From the NCBI RefSeq assembly GCF_914767665.1, contig NC_059506.1, forward strand, positions 3,410,001 through 3,474,000: a stretch of 64,000 bases of DNA, read 5' to 3'. Shown one piece after another: positions 23,967 through 35,800 of the stretch. The stretch comes from Harmonia axyridis (lineage: Eukaryota; Arthropoda; Insecta; Coleoptera; Coccinellidae). Position numbers and translations under genes: made by a program. Under the pieces are notes generated by a model. The model was not told the origin of the DNA. It did no database searches and was given only the letters and a program-made list of their open reading frames with translations. Each line of letters begins with the position of its first letter. Position 1 is the stretch's first letter.

Positions 23967-26296
23967 CGAGTCAACATCCAACCAAGATGATCGAAATCGA
24001 AAGTTCTAATAGATTCTTCACGGCTGCGGATTCAGATAGTGAAACTGCTATTTTCTCGTCACTGTCACTACAATTAAGTTGTCACTGCATTGTTATTTCG
24101 TCGCGGAGTTGCGATCTTATAACGGGTGTTTTTTTTCGAGGTGTATAACTTTAAGTTGGCATTACTGTTCAAGATGGCTATCGATTTAATAGCTGTCAAG
24201 TGATTTTTTCTCAGTTTGGTTTGGCAATTCATCATGAATAGACTCACGCCTGAACAACGCTTGCAAATAGTGCAATTTCATTTCGAAAATAATGGTTCTG
24301 TGCGAAATACGTATCTCGCACTACGTCCATTTTATTTTGTTTAGCGATGAAGCGCACTTCTGGTTGAATGGCTACGTCGACAAACAAAACTTCCGCATTT
24401 CGAGTGAAGCTAATCCTCAAGTGTATGTCGAAACACCGTTACATCCAGAAAAACTGACTGTTTGGTGCGCTTTATGGGCTGGTGGAATCATTGGTCCGTA
24501 CTTCTTCAAAAACTATGATGGCCAGAACGTTACAGTCAATGGTGATCGGTATAGAGACATGATTACTAACTTTTTCATTCTTGAATTGAACAACCATGAT
24601 GTCCAGGAGCTGTGGTTCCAACAAGACGGCGCAAGATGTCACACAGCTCGTGCCACAAACGATTTATTAAAAGACACGTTTGGTGACCGTCTAATTTCAC
24701 GTTTTGGACCTGAGAATTGGCCTCCAATATCTTGTGATTTAACACCGCTAGACTACTTTCTGTGGGGCTATGTAAAGTCATTGGTCTATGTGGATAAGCC
24801 ACAAACCCTTGACCATTTGAAAGACAACATTCGCCGTGTTATTGCCGATATACGGCCACAAATGTTGGAAAAATTCATCGAAAATTGGACGTCCAGATTG
24901 GATTACATCCGAGCCAGCCGTGGCGGTCATATGCCAGAAATCATATTAAAAATGTAATGCCACAAGATTATCTTGCGGCTGAATAAAATTCATGTCAATC
25001 GAATAATCCATCGTTGTTTTATTGCAATTTAAAGTTCTATGGCTCTAAAAAAAACACCCTTTACCTTAATTTTATACGTTGAGGTTGGCGTTACAGTCTT
25101 TTTTGTTGTTACCGAAATAACGATATCGTTGTCTTCAAAAGGAAGATGAATAAATTTATGTTTTTACGTTTCATTCTTTGGATAACGATGCGGTCGTTCG
25201 ATTTAATGAACTGGACTGTTCATTTCTATCGGAAAAGATGTATAGAATCCGAAACTTTCATTACGCCAACATGGATGTTGGAGTTGCGAATTTATGGGTC
25301 CAGTTTAATTTTAATATGGTTGATAGAAAAACACGGCGAATTTTAGACAATGATTTATTATTTATTGATTTATTTATTCATCCAACCAAGATGATCGAAA
25401 TCGAAAGTATCTAATAGATTCTTCACGGCTGCGGATTCAGATAGTAAAACTGCTATTTTCTCGTTACTGTAACTACAATTAAGTTGTCACTGCATTGTTA
25501 TTTCGTCGCGCAGTTGCGATCTTACCTTAATTTTATACGGTGAGGTTGGCGTTACAGTTTTTTTTGTTGTTGCCGAAATAACGATATCGTTGTCTTCAAA
25601 AGGAAGAGGAATAAATTTATGTTTTTACGTTTCATTCTTTGGATAACGATGCGGTCGTTCGATTTAATGAACTGGACTGTTCATTTTTATCGGAAAAGAT
25701 GTATAGGATTGGAAACGTTCATTACGCCAACATGAATGCTGAAGTTGCGAATTTATGGGTCCAGTTCAATTTTAATTTGGTTGATAAAAAAATATGGCGA
25801 ATTTTAGACAATGATTTATTATTTATTAATTTATTTATTCATCCAACCGAACCAAGATGATCGAAATCGAAAGTTCTAATAGATTCTTCACGGCTGCGGA
25901 TTCAGATAGTGAAACTGCTATTTTCTCGTCACTGTAACTACAATTAAGTTGTCACTGCATTGTTATTTCGTCGCGCAGTTGCAATCTTACATTAATTTTA
26001 TACGGTGAGGTTGACGTTACAGTTTTTTTATTTTGTTGCCGAAATAACGATATCGTTGTCTTCAAAAGGAAGAGGAATAAATTTATGTTTTTACGTTTCA
26101 TTCTTTGGATAACGATGCGGTCGTTCGATTTAATGAACTGGACTGTTCATTTTTATCGGAAAAGACGTATGGGTTCGGAAACTGATACGTTTATTACGCC
26201 AACTTGGATGTTGAGGTTGCGAATTTATGGGTCCAGTTTAATTTTAATTTGGTTGATAGAAAAACACGGCGAATTTTAGACAATGATTTATTATTT
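23967..26296 (+). repeat. Tandem array of ~463-bp units interrupted by a mariner copy
   Basis: Unit starts (ACCTTAATTTTATACGG or ACATTAATTTTATACGG) lie at 25063, 25524 and 25989, giving periods of 461 and 465 bp. A leading partial unit (23967-24121) is separated from the next by DD41D copy E. The last unit stops at about 26296. Units two and three each keep an open frame reading DNDAVVRFNELDCSFLSEK and NLWVQFNFN (25178 and 25639). I cannot assign this frame to a family. The fourth unit breaks it near 26175. Confidence 0.8.
24122..25061 (+). mobile_element. DD41D mariner deletion derivative, copy E
   Basis: A full-length copy (about 940 bp) with both terminal repeats. The 221-residue catalytic frame (24292-24957) is uninterrupted, with DD41D motifs FSDEAHF, QQDGARCHTA and LTPLDYFLWG. 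A neighbouring unit of the surrounding tandem repeat preserves the unoccupied target (GCGATCTTACCTTAA, 25516-25530), showing insertion at TA. Changes against the consensus include Asp for Ala in DRYRDM and Leu for Pro in FILELNN. Confidence 0.9.
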
Positions 26297-26613
26297 TCTG
26301 TGTGATATCGATGGATATTGAAACTGAGGTGAAATAGTTTATTCTGATATACGTGTTAAAGTACTACCGCAGTAGTAAGCGAAACGTCAGGTGAAAAATC
26401 GACTAGACCACGTCTAAAAAGCCCGGTATTTTCCAATTCTATTGATTATCAATACGGTAGCAAAACGGATATTTGTATTAAATTTCATGTGAGATAGTTT
26501 CCGCAACAATGGTTGAATGAAGGATTTGGTTCATTCGATTTCTGGGTTCAACTAATTCCGAGGGAAAAGTATACCTTAACAATTTTTTCTTTCTAAAATA
26601 ATGAAGGGTTTTT

Positions 26614-27130
26614 TATAAGAGGTTTCCTTTTGAATAGCCCTTCATCTGGGTAGCTGCCACATTTGAAACTTTCATCTTTTGACGTTCCACAATTGGAAAC
26701 TACTAAAAAAATAATGATGCACACTTCAACCATGCACTGAAATTGCTAAAATTCACTACAAAAATAGTGAATATTTTGCAGTAACAATTTGTAAAACTAA
26801 AACACTTTCGAGTCGTCGTGAAGCACCTTCTGACATGATAGTGAAGCTGGTGAAAAAGTTTGAGCTGTTGGGCAGGTTAGTGATGTGAAAAATTTAAATT
26901 GTGTGCGTCCCCCAAGAACAACAGAGAATACTGCTGCTTTAGCTCGAAGTGTTGACGAAAACCCTAGTTCGTGTCGATTTCTCGTCGATCTTAAAAAGTA
27001 GTCATTCTATAAACGACATTTTATCGTATTTTACATAGAGACTTAGGTCTCAAGGCTTTAAAAGTTCTATTACCACAAGAACTCAACCCATTCGATCACC
27101 AGTAACGTTGTATCCTTGCTGGTAGGGTTC
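26614..27130 (+). mobile_element. Second DD41D family, N-terminal half (copy 2b)
   Basis: The 5' end AAGAGGTTTCCTTTTGAATA is shared with other copies of the family. The interior reads NEAR-terminal fragments such as LVKKFELLG, TTENTAALARSVDENP and YKRHFIVFYIET with stops between them. These correspond to the transposase DNA-binding domain and linker that the abundant first family lacks. It ends before the catalytic domain. Confidence 0.55.
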
Positions 27131-27222
27131 TTAAAATGCATCAAAATGATCCGGATTTTTTTCACCGGATTATCTTAAACAGACAAATGTAAAATTTCAA
27201 ATGAGTTTCTACAACAATTGTG

Positions 27223-27854
27223 TACAGGGTCTTCCTACATTGGAGGTACAAATGAAAATGACAGATTCTTCGGATTATTTCTAGAAAAATAGTTCTTTAA
27301 AAACATGGCTTTGTTTTTAAATTACTAGGCATTAAAGTTCGATTTGATTTCTTTTCCTCCACAAGATATTTGGTATAGGTATTTCAATTTGAAGTTTTTA
27401 TCATGTGATATGTTAATTTTGGATGCAAATCTTCAGGGTGATATTTTTTCTGGAACAATTCCCGTTTCTTTCCTCCAGAAATTTTTCATGCTGGACCACT
27501 TGTAGATTAGAAAAATGTATAAAGAAACTTAGGTCCAGCTCTATACTTTTGTCATACACAGTTTTGTCGTTTCTGCTACAGATTTCGAGAAAAAATTCAA
27601 ACGATCCTCTAGTATTCCTCAGGAAAATCTAAATTATTATAAAGATCCAGTTAGAAAGCTACGGTCAATAAATTCATGATAAGTTTTGGTATCTACTTAT
27701 TTACCCAATATATGTATAGTGAAGATTAATAAAGATTCGATAAACTGGTATATTCATCACAAAAAGGTAGGATTATGTTTACAGGATTTTTTTCCTTGTA
27801 ATTATCCAATGAATCTCTCATTTTCCTTTGTACTTCCAATTTAGGAACACTATA
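27223..27854 (+). mobile_element. ACAGGGTGTTCC repeat family, copy 2
   Basis: It runs from TGTACAGGGTCTTCCTACAT to TTTAGGAACACTATATA. The outer 12 or so bases are inverted relative to each other, as in a short-TIR non-autonomous DNA element. It is collinear with 47912-48683 and, over its right two thirds, with 17378-17806. It has no coding frame. Confidence 0.55.
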
Positions 27855-28869
27855 TATCGACTATGAATATCGCAAAGTCCTTAACTTTATTTTAATCGAA
27901 AATAAACACTTTGCCAAATATTCAATCACGAATATTTGTTAAGACTCAGGATGAAATACTAGAAATTATAAATAGGGACTAATTTACTTATGAAGAATAA
28001 AGTCATCCAACGAAAACACAAACCGTAGATGGTTCAAGGCATATAATTCAAATACTAATTCGAAACATGACGTGAGACCTAAGTGTTCAAAATAGATGGA
28101 ATCATCTGCACATTACGCAAATTTTAATGTCTTCTTGCCCTATCATTAACTCTCTTGAGAACAATCAATAAATATGAGGAAGAGTGTAATTAGGATATTT
28201 TTTTTGTACTTCCAATTCATGATATTTCACTTTGAGCCACGGTTGAGTAAGTCATCCTCTTGAACAGGAGATTTTAAATGGAATTCTAGGAAGACGATAA
28301 CATCGATCAATATTAATTTCAGTCAGTGAACAATGTTATTTTTTCATGCTTCGTACTCGATAAATATAGATTTCAAAACGCCGTGAGAACCTTCGATACG
28401 AATTCTCATTTTTTTTTTATACTATATCAGCCTTTTCGATTCGCAACATGCAAATCAGCTTTCAATGAGGAAGAAGTCCATGATTGTTACAGTACAAAGG
28501 GTATTTTTTTTTTGACAAAGTGTGAATAATTGTGAATTGTCTTTGTTGGGATATACGACAAAGAAAGGAGCAACAAATTAGGTTCTATATACCATTCAAC
28601 TTTTCAAGGATATATTTTGATTTTTTTGAAGAATAAGTCCATTGAGTCCGTTCTCTCATTAACAATCGTATATGATGGAAAAAATGAAAGAAATAGAAAT
28701 TTTTTTGATAAGTTTTAAAATTCGAAAAAAAGCACCGACTTACATTAGGAGCATTTAAGCGCTCGTCATTCAAGCGTGGTTTAAGAGGGGTTCTCCAATA
28801 GAAATGAGTCAATTCAGAATGGTTATAATGGCAATACTGTGTTTTATTTTTGACATTTATTTTATCAAT

Positions 28870-29037
28870 AGAATAGGTGAAGGTATCAGTCACAAGGAAC
28901 TATTTATGTATAATTTATTCAGCAGCAACGTTTCGGGAAATTTATTCCCTTCCTCAGGCTTGTGAATAAGAAGAAACGTTGCTGCTGAATAAATTATACA
29001 TAAATAGTTCCTTGTGACTGATACCTTCACCTATTCT
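28870..29037. repeat. Perfect 65-bp inverted repeat with a 38-base spacer
   Basis: The segment 28870-28934 is the exact reverse complement of 28973-29037. On the minus strand the spacer and inner arm read CCTGAGGAAGGGAATAAATT, then TCCCGAAACGTTGC. This has the form of a hammerhead-like CUGANGA / stem / GAAA core, but an extra A sits after CTGAGGA and no cleavage-side strand is seen. A similar motif (AAGGGCACTGCCCGAAACG) occurs at 8304-8322. Such motifs are known near Penelope-like retroelements; that link is inference. Confidence 0.7.
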
Positions 29038-29550
29038 TTTGATATTAGGAACGATAAGTGCTTTTATTTATTTTATCATTTGTGTTGAGTACTTTTTTCC
29101 ATTTAAGTATGGAAAAATATATATACAAATCTTTCTCTAGAAATATTTGAAATTGTTGAATTATTTTATCGAAATCTGGGCCCATTTGTGAGTATGTATA
29201 CTGAGATAAATTTAAAAAGAATTTATGGACGACATTATTTAGCGAAAAGTGAGTCGATTGAACTTAGAAGATTAAACTTCAGCTAACTAAAATACTTCAT
29301 CAATTATCAATTTATCAATTTGTAAATGTTGAAAAAATCTAACTGTGATAAATCTGGAGACCTTGGTGGCCACCGAATATTAATTATCTGAAGTTCACAG
29401 ATTATTATAGACAGGCATTTGGTTGATTTACCGTGAGAAACTGATATTTTTGATGATTTTTATAGTTTGCTAGGAAATTTATATATCATGTTATATATTT
29501 TTGAAAAGAAAAAATTGAGCGATTTTATTTGTTATGGAAATTGTTATGGT

Positions 29551-29660
29551 TAAAATGTAATGCCACAAGATTATCTTGCGGATGAATAAAATTCATGTCA
29601 ATCGAATAATCCATCGTTGTTTAATTGCAATTTAAAGTTCTATAGCTCTAAAAAAACCTT
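29551..29660 (+). mobile_element. DD41D mariner deletion derivative, copy F (3' end only)
   Basis: Only the last ~110 bp are present, from AAAATGTAATGCCACAAG (the stop-codon region of the catalytic frame) to the 3' terminal repeat TAGCTCTAAAAAAACCTTTA. The left junction is abrupt, within AT-rich sequence. Confidence 0.75.
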
Positions 29661-31028
29661 TATTAGGTATTGACTGATTTTATTTTCAATCATTAAATGA
29701 AATAAAAATCCATTAATGAATCCCAAAAAACGCTGAATTTTTCAATATCAGTACGGAATCTCTTATTGGAAAATGATTTATCAGCTTTCTATTTACTCCA
29801 GTGTCCTGTTCTGCCAAAATACCAAACTTTATCTCTCCGAAATCGATAAATATTCCACAGCAAGATAAATATCAGCTATCCTAATGGAAATCATCAACTA
29901 TCGACGTATAATAATATCATCGCCAATACAAATTCCCCGAAGTGTTAAAAATAAAATTGATTCAGATCGAACCATTAGCATAGAATTATAATAAACATGG
30001 AAGATTGCTTAGGTGCGCCTATCTTTGACCGTTGTTTGTGCAGATCTGAACTCCTCCAGTCCTCTGACCAGTCCCACTCTGAATCACCGAATACAAGTTC
30101 TTATACATTTTGTCCAACAATAAAAAAAAAATAAAGTCATCAGTGTTGAAGACCAGTGTCGTTATAACGGGAGTAAAGAAATAGGTGGATAACCCTGACT
30201 TTGAACGGTTCATTTTCACGGAGGCATTTAATTTTGTTGACTGACACTTCGGTTCTACGGATTTTGGGGAAAAATGAATAAAAAAACTGGATTTTTGGCA
30301 CAGTTAGGTTTTATCGCTGTTCTGTACGGGGCTTATCGAATTTTCTGCATTTTTTGTATTTACAGGAGCGTTCTTGTTTGTTGTTTTGTAGCGTATAGGT
30401 GATTTACATTAATTTTATGGCGTGTAAATGTTGGATTAGGTAATATTTTGTTAACTATTATTTTTGTGATGAGCTGACCGATGATAGAAGTTCGTATGCA
30501 TTTAATGTGCTTGATATACACATAATGAAGTTGAAGAACCTACGAACTGGTTAATTACGCTAATATAAAAAAAAAACATTAACGGAATATGAAATTTTTA
30601 AATCATGACAAGAAATCTGATTTGAATGTTACCTAAGTCTTAAAAATTTAACAGCCCATCTTTCAGACAAGATAAGAAAGCATTTGTAATTCTCTGACTT
30701 CTTTTAACACTATTTCGATTGTCTCAACCAAACAGACAAATTTTTTTCGAGCAGATTATTTACTCTACGATATCAAGCAAAAATCAAGGAACTAAATGAA
30801 GAAAAAAAATTCTCGAAAAAAATGTTAACAATTTCCATATCTTTGTGCGATCTTCAGAGCATATTATCCATTATTTTGAAATAATCTCGAACATTGTGGT
30901 TCGAAGAATACTAAGAGAAATATTACTATTCCTACGATTGTGCACAAATTTAGGTTCACTTTTCTGCATACCGTGCGGACAAACTCATTGATGTCCATCT
31001 GAGTTAAGTCAAGCTTTATCATACCAAG
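29661..31028. other. No recognised gene
   Basis: AT-rich sequence without an assignable exon or a repeat family that I can define. Confidence 0.3.
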
Positions 31029-31801
31029 TAATAGTTATTTATAATACAAGTGCAGAAGGCATTGATATTCTTCCACGAGTTCAAAATTCAAAAACAAGCC
31101 ACGAAGTGGCGAGTTTTGGAATGAACGAATGGTAGAATGAGCCTTCTGTACGAGTATTATACATTATTTTCTCTAATTCATTGCATTTTCATTGAAATTA
31201 ATGAAATATTTCCATAAATATAATTTAGTGATTTTTGCATTGAAAAATGTTGGTTGGCAGAACTGATTTCTTTAAGGCAATTTGATGAATTGACAGATAA
31301 AGCCGTAGCGGAATGTTCGGAGTGCCAACATAGAATAATAAAATATAACCATGAAAACTGTGCGTTTCTGATATATTCTCGCACGATTTTGTTCTACAAG
31401 ATGTGGAAGAATGAACGGAATAACCACAGAATTAGAGAATAGTATTTTCTCTAATTCTGTGGTTATTCCGTTCATTCTTCCACATCTTGTAGAACAAAAT
31501 TTGCGAGAATATGTCAGAAACGCACAGGCTTTATCTGTCAATTCATCAATTCGCCTCAACGAAATCAGTTCTGCCAACCAACATTTTTCAATGCAAAAAT
31601 CACTCAATGATATTTATGGAAATATTTCATTAATTTCAATAAGAATGAAATGAATTAGAGAAAATAATGTATAATACTCGTACAGAAGGCTCATTCTACC
31701 ACTCGTTCATTCCAAAACTCGCCACTTCGTGGCTCGTTTTTGAATTTTGAACTCGTGGAAGAATATCAATGCCTTCTGCACTTGTATTATAAATAACTAT
31801 T
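31029..31801. mobile_element. Foldback element, ~390-bp inverted arms
   Basis: The sequence starting AATAGTTATTTATAATACAA reappears in reverse complement ending at 31801. The centre (31412-31474) is an almost gap-free palindrome around AGAGAATAGTATTTTCTCT. The arms include the internal hairpin GCCACGAAGTGGC (31098 and 31722). They are not identical: indels near 31290-31330 and 31530 shorten the right arm. No protein is encoded; open frames across it are by-products of the symmetry. A diverged single unit follows at about 31820-31960. Confidence 0.75.
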
Positions 31802-32554
31802 CTAAAACAAGTTGTAGAATTGGCTCCCATTCCAACACGAATGCGAAAATCGAAAACGAGCGTTGAAGGAGCGAGTTTTCGAGCGTATGAGTGTTGGAAT
31901 TTCCTTCTGCAACGAGTATTAGACGATATTTTCTCTATTTCAGTCGAGTTTTGTGAAATATTGTCGAAATTCAATGAAAAATTCAGATTATACATCCTAG
32001 TGACTTTTGTATTGTATCTTGGCAGTTGGTGTGACTGTTAAGAAAATTGACAGATTACGGAATTTGTATTTGAATCGTACGTTTCGAATTTTGAAATAAT
32101 TTATAATTAAATTCGTAAATTTTGTCTGATGAAATCGATTTAGCACCACCAGAATTAAGAGAAATTGCGAATAATGTTGCAAATCGATTCACTATGTCCA
32201 AATCATATTATATTGACAATTGACGTGTGTTCAAATTTGAAAGTCAGTGTAGACAACCACAAAACGAAAATATATCTGAAAACAAGGCTATAATGAGTTC
32301 ATTACATTATTGTTTTTAGTGTTGTAATAAACTCATTACGATACTGAAATAGAGAAACTACCATTCGGAATTAATTCAATTTACAAGCACCATGAACTGA
32401 ATGAACCTTTTTCAAGCCGTATTATCGAATGCTCTTCTATGTAGTCAGACTTCATCAAGCCTTAGGTACTTTAAACTAACCAATAAATGAATTACCGAAT
32501 CACTAATCAATTTGCAAAATATCAGTATTTGTTCTTTTGTTATAAATAACACTC

Positions 32555-33520
32555 CACTCAATAAGTCCCATACCTAACCACTATACAAACATTTCTTCTA
32601 CGCTCCTCTAATTTTTCAATACATTTTCTGCAGACAGATAAGTCTTTGTTTTTGAAAAGGCTACAATCTCAGCAATCACTTCTACGTTAGAGCCAAATTT
32701 CTTTCCCTAAGCATTCTTTTGAGGTAAGCAAAAGGTCGGTAATCACTGGGGGTCAGCTCTAGATATTGAGCTGGATAGTCAAGAAGTTAAAATCGATTTA
32801 TGACCAATAGCATTGTCTTGTTGAAAGACATTTTTTTTGCATTTGAGGACTTTTTTTCTTAATTTCTGCACTTAATCAACTTTATATAATATTCACTGTT
32901 GATCGTTTCATTTTTGTCAAGATAGTCAATGAACAATATACCATGCATGTCCCAAAATACGGCTACCATAACCTTTCCAGCTGATGTTTGACAATTTTGT
33001 TGTTTTGGACAGTGGTTTTCACTCAGCTGACGCTGTCTTCAACTAAAAAGTATAGTGATAAATCCATGTTTCATCCACTGTCATATATCGACGCCAAAAA
33101 TCCTTTTTATTCCATTCAAACACCTCCAAATAGAGTTCAGAATCGATGATGCATTGTTGCTCTCGATCAGCAGTGGATGGTGATGCAAAATAGTGAATGC
33201 CTTCTGATATCTTCAACTGCACTGTTATCTTAGGTAACTTCAATTTACGATCGCCAAAAACCATTTCTTGGACTTTTTTTTTATGTTTTCATCTACCGAA
33301 TTCGAGCGACTAGAATATTCTTCGACCAAATTTAAGGTCAGTCTGAATAACACTTAAGTATCGAAACACTGCATTGCTTGCACAGTATTTTCTCACATAA
33401 AAAACTGCGTGTTATCATTCAACGAAACTCGTTTATATCTATTTTTCAAACATCAAATGTAGAACTCAATCTTCATCCAGATCCAACGTTCCATAATTTG
33501 GACAAGGATCTTATTGAGTG
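32555..33520 (-). mobile_element. Decayed mariner element, minus strand
   Basis: The outer sequences CACTCAATAAG (32555) and CTTATTGAGTG (ending 33520) form a short inverted repeat. Inside, the minus strand reads FWRRYMTVDETWIYHYTF (33110-33046). Further on come blocks like FIDYLDKNETINSEYYIKL, QYLELTPSDYRPFAYLKRML and a KIRGA tail. The first and third acidic motifs are visible and the middle QDN is broken. It is a DD34D-type mariner with many stops, and a 73-codon frame survives at 33264-33043. Confidence 0.68.
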
Positions 33521-33539
33521 ACCTGCTATTATGTACAAA

Positions 33540-34750
33540 TAATAATTTCATTTTTATTTATGTGGTATTGGAAAATAAGGGGGTAGGTAATTCATCGACA
33601 ATTTCAAAATATCATTATTCTGAAAAATTCGTATTGAAATGAAAACTAGAAACAAAACCATAGGAATTGAAATGCAGCGTGTTTCCTGGTCTAACTATCA
33701 CCATAATCTACAACATTGTTCAAATGTACAATAATTTGCATTTGAGCAGTATTCGATACATGTCAGTAGTCAGTAATAGATTCCTTGATCTCGATTTCAA
33801 ACAAAGAACTTTATTTCGCGTATTCAAGATTTTTTCACCAATTCAGTTTGAAAGATGCGATGGAACAATATTCGAGTTGAAAACTATTTGAATATGTACT
33901 GTAACTGATTCAGCCGGTCATAACGAAAATGATAAGATTGAAAAAGTTTTACTTAAATATCATCAATGATTGCACTGTAAGGAAATCTATGTCAAGAATG
34001 AATGGTGAACCATAAAGAAGTCCTATGTGTTCATCATTTGACCATCTGGTGGTGATAAATTTGATGATAAATGAATTATCAATTATTATTGAATGTATAC
34101 AAATTGATAGTATAGTGCTAGACATAATTGATTTTATTATTGATTTATCTTCTCATGTTCAATGAATTTATATGAGTCAGCTGATATCATGCCATTTTGA
34201 GGTTTGAAGGACGATTTTATTTTTCAAAGAAAACAATAGGTAGAAGGATCCATCGAACCTAGGTAGAGCATTTCCTCAATATCAACATTATACATATTTC
34301 ATTTATCCAATGGGGATGGAGAATTAAATTTTCTTGACAGTTTTTCTTATATTATCTTGATTGAAGAAGTTATAATGTAATACTTTTTCAAGCTATTACT
34401 TGAACTATATTAAAGACACACACGAAAATTACAAAAAACGAGAACGACGTGATGACAGGAGCTTGTTTCGCGTTTATGTAATTTTTTCAAATTTCCAATG
34501 GACTTTCAAACCGTTATGTACCAATCAATTTATGGACTTAACCTGCTTTACCTTAATTTGGGAGATATTGAAAAAATGAATTTTCTTACTACGCATTTTT
34601 TTATTCGTCCTGAGTAATCCTGTCTTGATTTTCAACTGGAGACAACCAAACTTTCTTCCAAACTATCATAATAGATTACGCATTTGAAAAAAATAAACGC
34701 ATGCATGGAAATTTCCCTTTCACTTTATTCCATTATACATCGTCACTAAA
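33540..34750. other. No recognised gene
   Basis: AT-rich sequence with only short open frames (for example 33667-33891). None contains a recognisable domain. Confidence 0.3.
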
Positions 34751-34751
34751 T

Positions 34752-35800
34752 AGTGGAAGTTATTTATAATACAAGTGCAGAAGGTATTGATGAGTTCAAA
34801 ATTAAAAAAAAAGCCACAGAGTGTTAGCATGAACCTTCTGTAGAAGTTATATACAGGGTGTATTTGAATAACACCGAAAAATGTGGGGGTGAGTCTATGA
34901 TCAAAATTAAGGTGGGTATTTGGTAAAAAATTTTTTGAAAAACTTCCCCCTCCGAAGATTAACAAAAACATTTTCAACAAATATTTTGACTGTATTGTCG
35001 ATATTCGACAGGTTCACTATTGTTTCATTTGTAAAAGTCTTAGCCTAGTAGAATCATAATTTGGTTGACTCTTGTTAAATGAAATGGTATTTGACATGAG
35101 CTTGCATTACATTTATGTTTTTCTCGTAAATGTTCAAGTTTTTGGAAAACTTCTAAAGATAAAAATGTAAATAAATTGAGCTTCCCAGCCATATTTAATG
35201 AAAGGAAAATTTTCATCCAAAAAAATTGTAACTCAAATATTTTAATGGTTGACTATTTCAACCCCTTCTAAGCATACTTCAGGGTTGAACAAATTCCGAA
35301 ATGTGTAGTTTTATTGAAAAATAATATTTACCAAGTTTCGTGTCTTCTGTTCAATAAAACATGAAAACTACAAAAAAAAAACAATTTATTGTTGATCTTC
35401 AGAAAGGTATAACTTTTCTGGGGGGAGGTTTTTCGAAAAAGTTTATACCAAATACCTACCTTGATTTTCATCACAGAATCACCTCTCACATTTTTTCGGT
35501 GTTATTCAGATACACCCTGTATATTATTTTCCCTAATTCACTGAATTTCTATTGAAATTAATGGAATATTTTCATGAATATCGTTCAGTGATTTTTGCGT
35601 TGAAAAATGTAGGTAGGAAAAACTGTTTTCTGTATAACAAATTTGACAGATAAATCCTTGACAGGAGAGTTCCGAGTACCCACATTTAATAATAAAATAT
35701 GACCATTGAATCTATGTGAAACTGTGATATTATCGCACGATTTTGTTCTACAAGGTATGGCAAAATGAACAGAATTACCTCAGTATTAGAGAAAAGGATT
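34752..35800 (+). mobile_element. Third copy of the foldback-arm repeat, split by a MITE
   Basis: The left part (34755-34850: GTTATTTATAATACAAGTGC and onward) and the right part (35524-35800: TATTTTCCCTAATTCACTG and onward) are collinear with the left arm of the foldback element at 31029. The MITE at 34851-35523 sits exactly where the uninterrupted copy reads TATTATACATTATTTTC. This copy has only one arm, so the ancestral unit is probably single and the foldback is a secondary arrangement. Confidence 0.6.
34851..35523. mobile_element. MITE with ~130-bp terminal inverted repeats
   Basis: The left end TACAGGGTGTATTTGAATAA and the right end (reverse complement TACAGGGTGTATCTGAATAA) remain similar for about 130 bp, through GGTATTTGGTA and a run of C (CTTCCCCCTCC / CCTCCCCCCAG). 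The total is about 670 bp with no transposase. TA or TATA flanks match insertion into an AT-rich target, as shown by the empty relative near 31152-31170. Confidence 0.75.

Noticed and set aside
31178..31653. Several overlapping open frames on both strands
   Set aside because: They are mirror images created by the foldback repeat and have no domain.
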